A stretch of DNA of 48,424 nt from CAZKHG01 sp964552655 (GCA_964552655.1 CAZKHG010000022.1:1-48424); one strand, 5' to 3'. Counted from the stretch's first letter, positions 1 to 9,083 are shown. A program made the numbers and translations. The notes: generated from the letters alone by a model not told the origin.

Positions 1-1
1 A

Positions 2-2848
2 AACCGCGATCAGCAGCATATCAACGAAATATCATCATTAATAAAGAACGAAAAAATTGGAGGGTTGGTGTTCTTTCAGGGTGGACCAAAAAGACAAGCC
101 CTGCAAACAAACCTTTACCAGTCATTATCAAGAATTCCTTTATTTATTTCCATAGATGCTGAATGGGGATTGGGGATGCGGTTGGACAGCACCATTTCCT
201 ACCCTCGCCAGATGATGCTGGGCGCCACAGGCGATCCTAATCTGGTTTACCAGATGGGATCAGACATTGCCAGGCAGATGAAAAGACTTGGCATCCAGAT
301 TAATTTTGCACCAGTTGTAGATATCAATGTTAACCCGCTCAACCCTGTAATTGGTACAAGATCATTTGGGGAGATAAAAGAGCTGGTTACCACCAATAGC
401 TTAGCCTACCTTAAAGGTTTACAGGATAATGGCGTTCTCGCTTGCGCAAAGCATTTTCCTGGGCACGGCGATACAGATGCAGATTCACATTTCGCATTAC
501 CAGCTGTAAATCATACTATTACCCGAATAGATTCAATTGAACTTTTCCCATTCAAACGTTTAATAAAGAACGGGATTGCAGGGGTTATGGTTGCTCATCT
601 AAAAATTCCCTCCATTGAAGCTGACAGCAGTCTTGCATCTAGCATTTCGCCAAAAGTTGTAACCAACTTACTTAGAGATAGTCTTCACTTTAACGGGCTT
701 ATATACACTGATGCCCTGAATATGAAAGGGGTTGCAGATTATCACAAGCCTGTTGAACTTAATTACCTGGCTCTTAAAGCAGGTAATGATCTGCTGGTTT
801 GTCCACAACAAATTAAGGAATCAATTGATTTCATTGAGAAACAGGTTATAAATGGGAATATTCCAATAAACTATATTAATGCACATTGCAAAAAAATATT
901 AAAGTATAAGTACCACGCCGGTTTGAATACTGTAAAACCAATTGATACGTTAAACCTGATTAAGGACTTAAATGATGTATCCTATGAGGTTTTGAGAAGA
1001 AAAATAGTTGAAAAAGGAATCACTGTTTTAAAAAACAATAACCTGATTCCCTTAGAGCGATTGGATACTTTGAATTTAGCTTATGTGGAAATTGGAATAG
1101 CTAAAGGTCAGCCATTCAGGGAGCAACTTGAAATGTACACCAATGTATCATCATTCAGCATAAACCCTGAATCTACACAGGAACAATTTGATTCGCTGCT
1201 GGTAAAACTAGATGCTTTTAACCTTGTAATTGTTGGCTATCACTCCACCGATACCCGGCCAATCAGGAATTTCGGGATCACGCCACAAGCCTCAACTTTT
1301 ATATTTGATTTGTCTTTCAAGAAGAAGTTGATATTGGATATTTTCGGAAACCCGTTTACTCTTAGTAAGTTTTTTGATATATCCATTCTCAATGGATTGA
1401 TAATATCTTTTGAGAATTCTCCCTTAGCCCAATCGTTATCGGCACAAATGATATTCGGCGGGATTGGTTTTAACGGCAAACTTCCTGTTACTTTAAAAAA
1501 TAGATTCCCATTGCTATCAGGCAATAAAAATAGCACAACAACTCGACTCGGCTATGCCATACCAGAAGTAATAGGTTTTAAATCATCCGATTTCTCCAGA
1601 GTTGACTCAATTGCATTGGACGCTATTAACAGGTTTATTACCCCCGGTATGCAGATTCTGGCTGCAAAAGATGGTATAGTATTTTATAATAAATCGTTTG
1701 GCAATTTTACATACATTGATTCAATGCCTGTAACGTCGAAATCCATCTACGACATTGCCTCCGTTACAAAAGTGGCTGCAACGCTTCCTGTAGTGATGAA
1801 CCTGTATGAAACCAGAAAAATTGATCTGGAAAAGACTATAGGCGATTATCTTCAGCTGAATAACAGCATGGATAAAAATCAAATCAAAATAAAGGATATT
1901 CTATTGCATCAATCGGGTTTGCAAGCCTTTATACCTTTTTATACATCAACGCTATCCACTTTAAAACCCGACAGACCTTTGATCAACCCAACGATAAACT
2001 CAGAATACCCGTTTGAAATTTCGGATAAAATGTATTTTCACAAAGAATCTGTAATAAACCCTTCAATTTATGATGATAAATACTCATTTGCTTATCCAAC
2101 CCAGGTTGCCAAGAATATTTTTATTAAGGAAGGGTATAAGGATACTATATTCAACTTAATAAATAAGTCGCCATTAAAGGAAATCGGGAAATATAAGTAC
2201 AGTGATCTAGGCTTTATCTACCTTCAGCGCATTTCCGAAAACATTTATTCAGAGGGTTTAGATGATATTGCCCAAAACAATTTTTACACAGGATTAGGGA
2301 TGAATAACACTCTGTTTAACCCTTTAACCAGATTTGAACTGAACCGGATTGTTCCAACTGAAAATGACATTCTCTTCCGTAAACAGATAATCAGAGGTTA
2401 TGTACACGACCCAACTGCAGCAATGATGGGCGGTGTTGCCGGTCATGCAGGACTCTTCTCCAATGCTAACGATTTGGCCAAGCTGATGCAGATGTACCTG
2501 CAAAAAGGCACCTATGGGGGAACTAGGTATTTTAACCCTGAAACCATCAAACTCTTTACTTCTCAACCAAAAGAGAACAATGGGAACAGAAGAGGATTGG
2601 GTTTCGACAAACCCGAAACCAGAAAAGATAAACAATCCCCTGTATGCGAATCGGCTTCGGCCAGCAGCTTTGGCCATTCAGGGTTCACTGGTACAATGGT
2701 TTGGGTTGATCCCGAGTATAACCTGATTTACATTTTCCTTTCGAATCGTGTACACCCCGATGCCAGCAATAACAAACTTGTTGAGATGAATATCAGAACA
2801 AAGATACAGGAGGTTTTTTATCAGGCAATTAAGAAATCACAAAAGTAA
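2..2848 (+). CDS. Glycoside hydrolase family 3 / serine beta-lactamase-fold fusion (5' end outside window)
   Basis: The frame is open to the left edge, so the true start lies outside the window; a TTG at 65 is internal. The N-terminal half is a GH3 NagZ-like beta-N-acetylglucosaminidase domain, with the KHFPGHGDTDADSH signature encoded near 448-490 and a YTDALNMKG segment near 701. The C-terminal part is a class C beta-lactamase/penicillin-binding fold: the catalytic SVTK motif is at 1760-1771, followed by a YSD element and GHAGLFS and GHSGFTG motifs. This pairing is a recurrent Bacteroidota architecture, thought to act in the periplasm on peptidoglycan fragments, with the GH3 domain cutting GlcNAc-anhydroMurNAc and the serine hydrolase perhaps acting on peptide or amide bonds. 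The substrate of the second domain is inference. Confidence 0.9.
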   Translation, partial: NRDQQHINEISSLIKNEKIGGLVFFQGGPKRQALQTNLYQSLSRIPLFISIDAEWGLGMRLDSTISYPRQMMLGATGDPNLVYQMGSDIARQMKRLGIQINFAPVVDINVNPLNPVIGTRSFGEIKELVTTNSLAYLKGLQDNGVLACAKHFPGHGDTDADSHFALPAVNHTITRIDSIELFPFKRLIKNGIAGVMVAHLKIPSIEADSSLASSISPKVVTNLLRDSLHFNGLIYTDALNMKGVADYHKPVELNYLALKAGNDLLVCPQQIKESIDFIEKQVINGNIPINYINAHCKKILKYKYHAGLNTVKPIDTLNLIKDLNDVSYEVLRRKIVEKGITVLKNNNLIPLERLDTLNLAYVEIGIAKGQPFREQLEMYTNVSSFSINPESTQEQFDSLLVKLDAFNLVIVGYHSTDTRPIRNFGITPQASTFIFDLSFKKKLILDIFGNPFTLSKFFDISILNGLIISFENSPLAQSLSAQMIFGGIGFNGKLPVTLKNRFPLLSGNKNSTTTRLGYAIPEVIGFKSSDFSRVDSIALDAINRFITPGMQILAAKDGIVFYNKSFGNFTYIDSMPVTSKSIYDIASVTKVAATLPVVMNLYETRKIDLEKTIGDYLQLNNSMDKNQIKIKDILLHQSGLQAFIPFYTSTLSTLKPDRPLINPTINSEYPFEISDKMYFHKESVINPSIYDDKYSFAYPTQVAKNIFIKEGYKDTIFNLINKSPLKEIGKYKYSDLGFIYLQRISENIYSEGLDDIAQNNFYTGLGMNNTLFNPLTRFELNRIVPTENDILFRKQIIRGYVHDPTAAMMGGVAGHAGLFSNANDLAKLMQMYLQKGTYGGTRYFNPETIKLFTSQPKENNGNRRGLGFDKPETRKDKQSPVCESASASSFGHSGFTGTMVWVDPEYNLIYIFLSNRVHPDASNNKLVEMNIRTKIQEVFYQAIKKSQK

Positions 2849-2911
2849 AAAATGCACTAATTTTCCTTAAGTTTAACCGATAAAACCTGGCTGGAAAAAT
2901 TTCATTTTGTT

Positions 2912-3146
2912 TCATTACTGACCAACAAAAAGCCTTAATCCCAGGCAGCCGGCAGGCAGGCTCTACGAGGAATTTCTTACATAATTTATTCTGCTATTTT
3001 ACAACACTTTAACAGCTACGCTGTATTTCGCTGTAAGCGATAAAGTATTGTAAATTAAGCAGCCCATCCTGTGTCGATTTCCCCGTAGGGGATTGACTGG
3101 GTAAAGGTTTTGGTGAAATTATAAAATATTAGTCGTTCAGTAATGA
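2912..3146. mobile_element. MITE-like non-autonomous element with terminal inverted repeats
   Basis: The left end TCATTACTGA (2912-2921) is the exact reverse complement of the right end TCAGTAATGA (3137-3146). Reading inward the match extends to 13 of 15 bases. Immediately outside both ends lies the same 7-mer, TTTTGTT (2905-2911 and 3147-3153), as expected of a target-site duplication. The 235-bp interior has no ORF and contains strong hairpins at 2998-3054 and around 3080-3093, plus a GC-rich patch at 2945-2962. These are the hallmarks of a miniature inverted-repeat transposable element mobilised in trans. The family is not identified, and no transposase that would obviously match is in the window. 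Confidence 0.72.
2998..3054. repeat. Long imperfect hairpin inside the MITE-like element
   Basis: Arms TTTACAACACTTTA (2998-3011) and TAAAGTATTGTAAA (3041-3054) pair over 14 bases with a single G-T/A-C type mismatch. The loop can pair further through ACAGC/GCTGT. No U-run follows, so it is not a simple terminator. It is probably part of the mobile element's structure. Confidence 0.7.
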
Positions 3147-3166
3147 TTTTGTTTATTGATTATAAA

Positions 3167-3222
3167 GTTCGTGAGCTATCAATAATCAAAAACAAACTAG
3201 CTACAAAAACTCCATCACGAAC
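3167..3222. repeat. Inverted repeat upstream of the epimerase remnant
   Basis: GTTCGTGA (3167-3174) and TCACGAAC (3215-3222) form a perfect 8-bp inverted repeat with a 40-base spacer, just right of the MITE-like element. The role is unknown; it could be an operator or a chance pairing. Otherwise 3223-3391 holds only AT-rich leader DNA for the next gene. Confidence 0.35.
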
Positions 3223-3391
3223 ATTCATAATCTCCATTATTTAATTTAACTTGTCAAACACCCGTTCAACGAATATGCTTTTTGAGTATGTTGAAAAACA
3301 ATGTAATAATAGGGTTTTTATGTTATAAAATCAGGTTTTAATATTTTAAACACAATTACTTTTACGTCGAACTAATAAAAAACTAAAATTT

Positions 3392-3802
3392 ATGCAACTA
3401 TCACATATTGAACACATTGGAATAGCCGTTAAAAATCTTAATGATGCAATTCCGTTTTATGAAAAGGTTCTCGGGCTAAAATGCTACAACATCGAGGAGG
3501 TGAAAGAGCAAAAGGTTAAAACTGCTTTTTTTATGATCGGGCAGACCAAGATCGAGCTTCTGGAATGAACTGATACCGAAGGAGCGATTGGTTAGTTCAT
3601 TGAAAAGAAGGGGGAAGGAGTTCATCATATCGCATTTGCGGTAAACATTTTAGAAAATCAGCTGAAAAATGCCGAGGAAAACGGCATAACCCTCATTGAT
3701 AAAACACCAAGAAAAGGAGCTGAAGGGTTGGATATCGCTTTCATTCATCCAAAATCAACCTTTGGTGTGCTAACTGAATTGTGCGAACACAAAAATAAAT
3801 AG
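3392..3802 (+). pseudogene. mce: Methylmalonyl-CoA epimerase with two in-frame stops
   Basis: Reading from ATG 3392 gives a 136-codon frame resembling Bacteroidota methylmalonyl-CoA epimerase throughout: an N-terminal LSHIEHIGIAVKNL, a central KIELLE, then FIEKKGEGVHHIAFAV, DKTPRKGAEGLDIAF and FGVLTELC. The family's metal-binding His, Gln, His and Glu positions are retained. Two codons are stops: TGA at 3566-3568 (codon 59) and TAG at 3593-3595 (codon 68). Each is one base from a plausible family codon (TCA Ser and AAG Lys). There is no frameshift. It is either a very young pseudogene, sequencing error, or read-through. It would convert (S)- to (R)-methylmalonyl-CoA and sits in its usual place before the decarboxylase genes. 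Confidence 0.85.
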
Positions 3803-3826
3803 GATTAAATTCAATTTTACAATATA

Positions 3827-5389
3827 ATGACTAGCCAGGCAAAGAAAATACAGGAATTGATCTCTTTAAGAGAGATCGCCAAGTTGGGTGGAGGTGAAAA
3901 GCGGATCGAAGCACAGCATAAAAAAGGCAAGCTAACTGCCAGAGAGCGTTTAGAACTTTTACTTGACGAGGGTAGTTTTGAGGAGTTCGATATGTTTGTC
4001 TCCCATCGTTGCATTGACTTTGGATTAGAAAAAGAATCATACCTGTCCGATGGCGTTGTTACCGGTTATGGGACCATTGACGGCCGTTTGGTTTATGTTT
4101 TTTCACAGGATTTTACAGTTTTCGGCGGATCACTTTCCGAGATGTTTGCGGCTAAAATCTGTAAGGTTATGGACATGGCCATGAAAGTTGGGGCACCCGT
4201 TATTGGAATAAACGATTCCGGTGGTGCTCGTATACAGGAGGGGGTTAAAAGTTTGGGCGGTTATGCTGAGATTTTTGAGAGAAATATTCTGGCATCGGGT
4301 GTAATTCCACAAATATCGGCAATTTTTGGTCCATGTGCCGGCGGTGCGGTTTACTCACCGGCATTAACTGATTTCATTTTGATGAACAAGGAAACCAGCT
4401 ACATGTTTGTAACCGGACCCAAAGTGGTAAAAACTGTAACCGGAGAAACGGTAACCTCGGAGGAGCTAGGCGGAGCGGCCGTACACGCATCAAAATCAGG
4501 GGTTGCACATTTTGTTTCGGAAAGTGAACAGGAAGGCATTTTGCTACTCAGAAAGCTGCTCAGCTACTTGCCTCAAAATAATCTGGAAGAGCCGCCAATC
4601 CATCAGTGTACCGATCCAATTGACAGGCTTGAGGATGCATTAAATGAAATAATCCCCGAAAGTACAAACAAACCCTACGATGTCAAGGATGTGATTTCAG
4701 CAGTAGTTGATAATGCAGAATTTCTGGAACTGCAACGTGACTTTGCCCCTAATATTGTAACGTGCTTTGCCCGTTTTAATGGGATTTCAGTCGGTATAGT
4801 TGCCAATCAACCAAAATATCTGGCCGGCGTGCTCGATATCAATGCCTCCCGAAAAGCAGCTCGTTTTGTGCGTTTCTGTGATGCTTTTAATATTCCAATA
4901 GTTACCTTGGTTGATGTACCCGGCTTCCTGCCTGGCACTGGTCAGGAGTACAATGGTATCATTGTTCAGGGAGCAAAACTTTTATATGCCTATGGTGAAG
5001 CCACCGTTCCAAAAGTTACTGTTATTTTGCGAAAAGCGTATGGTGGCGCATACGATGTGATGAGTTCGAAACACCTCAGGGGCGATATTAACTACGCATG
5101 GCCCAGCGCTGAAATTGCTGTTATGGGGCCAAAAGGCGCTATTGAAGTTCTACTTAGCCGTGAACTTGAAAATATTGAGGATGAAAAGGCAAAAGTTGAT
5201 CTCCTAATCAGAAAAGAGCAAGAGTACAAAGACAAATTTGCCAATCCTTATGTTGCAGCTAAATTCGGGTATATTGATGATGTGATTGAACCACGCAATA
5301 CCAGGTTTCGCATTATCCGGGCTCTTCAGGCCCTTGCCACTAAAAAGGATGTGAATCCGCCAAAGAAACATTCCAATTTGCCTTTATAA
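3827..5389 (+). CDS. mmdA: Methylmalonyl-CoA decarboxylase / propionyl-CoA carboxylase carboxyltransferase subunit
   Basis: A 520-residue biotin-dependent carboxyltransferase of the normal family length. It has the two crotonase-like halves: INDSGGARIQEG plus GPCAGGAVYSPAL in the N-terminal half, and DVPGFLPGTGQEYNGII plus KAYGGAYDVMSSKHL in the C-terminal half, supplying the two oxyanion-hole glycine loops. It transfers carboxyl between methylmalonyl-CoA and carrier biotin. With the following three genes it should form the membrane Na+-translocating methylmalonyl-CoA decarboxylase of the succinate-propionate pathway. Propionyl-CoA carboxylase use cannot be excluded, but no biotin carboxylase gene is adjacent, which favours the decarboxylase. 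Start ATG lies 24 bases after the epimerase frame ends; no clear Shine-Dalgarno is visible. Confidence 0.93.
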   Translation: MTSQAKKIQELISLREIAKLGGGEKRIEAQHKKGKLTARERLELLLDEGSFEEFDMFVSHRCIDFGLEKESYLSDGVVTGYGTIDGRLVYVFSQDFTVFGGSLSEMFAAKICKVMDMAMKVGAPVIGINDSGGARIQEGVKSLGGYAEIFERNILASGVIPQISAIFGPCAGGAVYSPALTDFILMNKETSYMFVTGPKVVKTVTGETVTSEELGGAAVHASKSGVAHFVSESEQEGILLLRKLLSYLPQNNLEEPPIHQCTDPIDRLEDALNEIIPESTNKPYDVKDVISAVVDNAEFLELQRDFAPNIVTCFARFNGISVGIVANQPKYLAGVLDINASRKAARFVRFCDAFNIPIVTLVDVPGFLPGTGQEYNGIIVQGAKLLYAYGEATVPKVTVILRKAYGGAYDVMSSKHLRGDINYAWPSAEIAVMGPKGAIEVLLSRELENIEDEKAKVDLLIRKEQEYKDKFANPYVAAKFGYIDDVIEPRNTRFRIIRALQALATKKDVNPPKKHSNLPL

Positions 5390-5405
5390 TTCTAAAAAAA
5401 GAAGA

Positions 5406-6317
5406 ATGACAAGTCAAATTAAGCTACTTATAATATTAGCCGGGTTAACGATCCTTAGCAGCCATTCTCAAGCTCAAAGTTCCAGAGATTTGTGCATTAA
5501 TGAGGTACTCATTCTAAACAGCACAAACTATCAGGATAACTACGGGAGCCGAAATGCCTGGATTGAAATATTCAACAAAGCCTACAATAAGGTTAATATC
5601 GGTGGTTGTTTTTTTACTGATGATATAAACAACCCCACTAAATACCGAATTCCCAAGAATGACCCCAATACTCTAATCCCGTCAAGGTTCTTCATCATTT
5701 TCTGGGCCGATAATAAAACCACACATGGAACTTTCCATTTGAATTTCGAACTTGATTCCACATCAAGGTTTATAGCTCTTTTTGATTCTGATGGCCGAAC
5801 TTTGATTGACAGCATCACTGTTCCGCTAAGCAAGGTTGATATTTCTTATGGAAGGGTTAAAGATGGTGAAACTGGTTGGTCATACCTGGAAAAGACCACA
5901 CCCATGGCTACAAACATTACTACAGATTTAAGAAATGCCGGTCAAAAAATCGCCCAATCTGATCCTTCAGGTATTGGTATGTCATTGGTGGCAATGTCAG
6001 TTGTGTTTGCGGCTTTACTCCTGCTTTACCTCTTTTTTAAACAAGTCGGGAAATACAACATTCACTCACAAAAGAAGAAAATTGAAGCCCATGCCGCCAA
6101 AGAGGGCAGAATTGCCATACATGAAGAAGTATCTGGTGAGGTTTTTGCAGCCATTTCAGCAGCCATCTACCTTTATGAAACTGAACAACACGATTATGAA
6201 TCGGCTATTCTGACCATAAACAGGGTTGCAAAAACTTATTCACCGTGGAGTTCAAAAATATACGGGCTAAGACAAAATCCTCATAAAGAATCAAGAAGTA
6301 ATGTAATTAACAAGTAA
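5406..6317 (+). CDS. OadG-family gamma subunit with N-terminal lamin-tail domain
   Basis: 303 residues in the position of the small gamma subunit of the Na+ pump decarboxylase. A signal peptide (about 1-24, ending SHSQAQ) is followed by an exported lamin-tail-like beta-sandwich (about 26-170; LCINEVLILNST start, NAWIEIFN strand). A single transmembrane helix (about 189-212) and a short basic cytoplasmic tail follow, as in OadG. The gamma subunit holds the alpha and beta subunits together. Classical OadG is only about 80-100 residues, so the exported domain is an addition whose role is unknown. It starts 16 bases after mmdA and is 7-10 bases from the next gene. Confidence 0.8.
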   Translation: MTSQIKLLIILAGLTILSSHSQAQSSRDLCINEVLILNSTNYQDNYGSRNAWIEIFNKAYNKVNIGGCFFTDDINNPTKYRIPKNDPNTLIPSRFFIIFWADNKTTHGTFHLNFELDSTSRFIALFDSDGRTLIDSITVPLSKVDISYGRVKDGETGWSYLEKTTPMATNITTDLRNAGQKIAQSDPSGIGMSLVAMSVVFAALLLLYLFFKQVGKYNIHSQKKKIEAHAAKEGRIAIHEEVSGEVFAAISAAIYLYETEQHDYESAILTINRVAKTYSPWSSKIYGLRQNPHKESRSNVINK

Positions 6318-6327
6318 TTTAATTGTG

Positions 6328-6768
6328 ATGAAAGAATACAAGCTTAAAATAAACGGTAACGACTATAATGTCAGCATTACAAATATTGAGGGTAACATTG
6401 CTGAACTGGAAGTTAACGGAACTCCTTATAAAGTTGAAATAGATAAGGAGCTAAAACAGACTAAAACCCCTAAACTGGTAAGACCCACCGCAGTACCATC
6501 CACCGATACTCATCCCACTGTTGTAAAAACACAAGGTCCAGGTGTTGCAACCACAGGTTCAATAAAATCACCTCTACCTGGAGTAATTCTGGATGTTCAT
6601 ATTAAGCCAGGCGATGTTGTAAAAAGAGGGCAAAAACTCCTGGTTCTTGAAGCGATGAAAATGGAAAACAACATTGATTCTGATAAAGAAGGCCGGGTTA
6701 CTGATGTAAAAGTGAAAAAAGGCGATAGCGTTCTTGAAGGTGATGTACTCGTAATAATTGGTGAATAA
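6328..6768 (+). CDS. mmdC: Biotin carboxyl carrier subunit of methylmalonyl-CoA decarboxylase
   Basis: 146 residues from ATG 6328; a GTG at 6325 is also possible. The N-terminal half is a KLKINGNDYNV-type small beta domain, then a Pro/Thr-rich linker (about 42-80), then a biotinyl domain with EAMKMEN. The biotin-accepting lysine is Lys111. It carries carboxyl from the MmdA active site to the membrane beta subunit. It lies between oadG and the beta subunit gene with a 2-base gap to the latter, so co-translation is likely. Confidence 0.92.
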   Translation: MKEYKLKINGNDYNVSITNIEGNIAELEVNGTPYKVEIDKELKQTKTPKLVRPTAVPSTDTHPTVVKTQGPGVATTGSIKSPLPGVILDVHIKPGDVVKRGQKLLVLEAMKMENNIDSDKEGRVTDVKVKKGDSVLEGDVLVIIGE

Positions 6769-6770
6769 CA

Positions 6771-7934
6771 ATGGAAAAATCTAGTAGTTTGATATCATTT
6801 TTGCAGGAGAACCTTCAGCAATTCATTCAATATACCTCGTTTTCAAATTTCACCTGGGGCCACTTAATAATGATTTGCGTTGGGTTAATATTCATTTACC
6901 TTGCAATTGCAAAAGAGTACGAACCCTTATTACTTGTCCCAATAGGTTTTGGGATAATAATCGGGAACGTTCCCTTTTTCCCCGGTTTACAAATCGGGAT
7001 ATATGAACAGGGAAGCGTGCTTAGCTATCTTTATTTTGGAGTGAGCCAGGGTATATACCCACCTTTAATATTTCTTGGTATAGGTGCTATGACCGATTTC
7101 AGCGCGTTGATCTCCAATCCTAAACTATTGTTAATAGGAGCTGCGGCTCAACTTGGAATTTTTGGTGCCTATATAGCAGCAGTGCACTTAGGATTTACAC
7201 CACAGGAAGCCGGAGCAATTGGCATTATTGGTGGTGCCGATGGTCCAACGGCTATCTTTCTTTCATCGCGTTTAGCACCAGATTTGATGGGTGCAATTGC
7301 AATATCCGCATACTCATACATGGCGTTGGTACCGGTTATTCAACCGCCAGTAATGAAACTGCTAACCACTAAAAAGGAAAGGGTAATCAGGATGAAACCA
7401 CCACGCCAGGTTTCTCAAAAGGAAAAGATCCTTTTTCCTATCATTGGGTTGATCCTCACTACGTTTATTGTGCCTTCTGGTATGCCATTGCTGGGGATGC
7501 TTTTCTTTGGAAATCTTCTTAAAGAGAGTACGGTTACCAAGCGTTTAGCCGATACAGCAAAGGGTCCCTTGATTGATATTGTTACAATTCTTATTGGGTT
7601 AACAGTGGGCGCTTCCACCCAGGCGACCACTTTTTTAACCACTAAAAGTATCGGCATTTTTGCACTTGGGGCTACCTCTTTTATTGTTGCAACTTTTGGC
7701 GGTGTTATGTTTGTTAAAGTCTTCAACCTATTTCTAAAACCTGAAAATAAAATAAACCCACTTATCGGGAATGCAGGTGTTTCAGCAGTCCCTGATAGCG
7801 CAAGGGTGTCACAAATTATTGGTTTACAATACGATAAGACAAACCATCTGTTAATGCATGCTATGGGTCCCAATGTTGCAGGCGTTATTGGTAGCGCTGT
7901 TGCAGCAGGGATTCTGCTGAGTTTCCTATACTAG
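6771..7934 (+). CDS. mmdB: Na+-translocating decarboxylase beta subunit
   Basis: 387 residues, highly hydrophobic, with about nine to eleven membrane segments. The OadB/MmdB/GcdB family motifs are present: GGADGPTAIF, containing the essential membrane aspartate, and GNAGVSAVPDSARV near the C-terminus. It decarboxylates carboxybiotin and couples this to sodium export, so the operon conserves energy as a Na+ gradient while making propionyl-CoA. It is the last gene of the operon and is followed by a strong terminator. Confidence 0.93.
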   Translation: MEKSSSLISFLQENLQQFIQYTSFSNFTWGHLIMICVGLIFIYLAIAKEYEPLLLVPIGFGIIIGNVPFFPGLQIGIYEQGSVLSYLYFGVSQGIYPPLIFLGIGAMTDFSALISNPKLLLIGAAAQLGIFGAYIAAVHLGFTPQEAGAIGIIGGADGPTAIFLSSRLAPDLMGAIAISAYSYMALVPVIQPPVMKLLTTKKERVIRMKPPRQVSQKEKILFPIIGLILTTFIVPSGMPLLGMLFFGNLLKESTVTKRLADTAKGPLIDIVTILIGLTVGASTQATTFLTTKSIGIFALGATSFIVATFGGVMFVKVFNLFLKPENKINPLIGNAGVSAVPDSARVSQIIGLQYDKTNHLLMHAMGPNVAGVIGSAVAAGILLSFLY

Positions 7935-7954
7935 CCCCATCTTTATAGAAACAT

Positions 7955-7981
7955 AACCCGGGAGGCTTTCCTGGGTTTTTT
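7955..7981 (+). terminator. Rho-independent terminator after mmdB
   Basis: AACCCGGGA (7955-7963) pairs with TTCCTGGGTT over nine bases with one wobble, and a six-base T run follows (7976-7981). It ends the propionate operon before the convergent galE. Confidence 0.85.
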
Positions 7982-8010
7982 GGTGAATATTTCAAAAAGG
8001 ATTCTATTTT

Positions 8011-9045
8011 TTAAATATTTTTATCTTTCCCACTTAACCTTTTTTCCCAATTCCAGGCGGTTAGCAGTGCATCCTCAAGGGTACTTTCCGGTTTCCAGCC
8101 TAATTCCTTTTCAGCTAATGTAGTATCAGCCCAGACTCTCTCAATATCACCGGCTCTTCGCCCCACAATTTCATAGTTCAAGCGTACACCACTGACCTTT
8201 TCAAATGCTTTAACAATTTCAAGCACAGTCACACCTTTCCCGTTTCCAACATTAAAAGCCTCAAATGCGGCTTTGTTTTTCCTGGTCAACATCCTATCCA
8301 AGGCCAGTACATGTGCTTTAGCCAGATCAACTACATGAAAATAATCCCTGATTGCCGTACCATCGGGTGATTTATAATCGCTTCCAAAAATTGATAATTT
8401 TTCGCGAATACCAATTGCTGTTTGGGTGATAAACGGGACAAGATTATCCGGTTTGCCAATTGGTAACTCGCCAATCTCGGCCGAGGGATGTGCACCAATA
8501 GGGTTAAAATACCTGAGAGCAATACATTTAACAGTGGGATTCACAAAAGTAGTATCTCTTAAAATATCCTCGGCTATTTTCTTGGTATTGCCATAAGGGG
8601 ATGTTGCGGGTTTATATGGCGCTTCTTCAGTAACGGGTAATTTATCTGGTTGTCCATATACTGTACAGGAACTGGAAAAAACGAAATTGCCACCGCCCCT
8701 CTCAATCATTAGTTTTAACAGGTTGATTACCGATACCAGGTTATTATTATAGTAATCCAACGGTTTGCTTACAGATTCACCAACGGCTTTTAATGCGGCA
8801 AAATGAATTACAGATTTTATCTCAGGATATTGGTTGAATAAATTCTGCATCTCAGAATAGTTTGAACAATCTGCTTTAATAAAAGCAGGGCGGATCTGTG
8901 TTATCCTCTCAATCCCATCAATTACATCTGCGGATGAGTTTGACAGGTTATCAACTATTATTAAATTATAACCAGAATTAATCAACTCCACTGCTGTATG
9001 AGAACCAATGTAGCCGGTTCCGCCTGTTAGTAAGATGGTGTTCAT
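8011..9045 (-). CDS. galE: UDP-glucose 4-epimerase
   Basis: 344 residues, a short-chain extended dehydrogenase/reductase of the expected GalE length. The NAD-binding TGGTGYIGSH glycine motif is at residues 7-16, the SSSCTVYG strand holds the catalytic Ser/Thr region (about 124-131), and Tyr151-x3-Lys155 (YGNTK) is the catalytic pair. The C-terminal half carries the sugar-nucleotide elements FNVGNGKGVTVLEIV and RRAGDIERVWAD. It interconverts UDP-glucose and UDP-galactose in the cytoplasm for galactose use and glycan synthesis. It is transcribed from its own promoter in the 81-base gap after the upstream transporter gene. Confidence 0.95.
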   Translation of the reverse strand: MNTILLTGGTGYIGSHTAVELINSGYNLIIVDNLSNSSADVIDGIERITQIRPAFIKADCSNYSEMQNLFNQYPEIKSVIHFAALKAVGESVSKPLDYYNNNLVSVINLLKLMIERGGGNFVFSSSCTVYGQPDKLPVTEEAPYKPATSPYGNTKKIAEDILRDTTFVNPTVKCIALRYFNPIGAHPSAEIGELPIGKPDNLVPFITQTAIGIREKLSIFGSDYKSPDGTAIRDYFHVVDLAKAHVLALDRMLTRKNKAAFEAFNVGNGKGVTVLEIVKAFEKVSGVRLNYEIVGRRAGDIERVWADTTLAEKELGWKPESTLEDALLTAWNWEKRLSGKDKNI

Positions 9046-9083
9046 AATTATTAAATTTACTTATCTGTAAAAACAACTTGTCT

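Noticed and set aside
2324..2677. Antisense ORF of 117 codons within the GH3/beta-lactamase gene
   Set aside because: Shadow of the coding strand, no start context and no recognisable product; the same applies to many other overlapping ORFs.
3566..3595. TGA/TAG recoding as selenocysteine or pyrrolysine in mce
   Set aside because: No family position there is Cys/Sec or Lys-analogue at an active site, no SECIS-like element was evident, and two different stops are involved.
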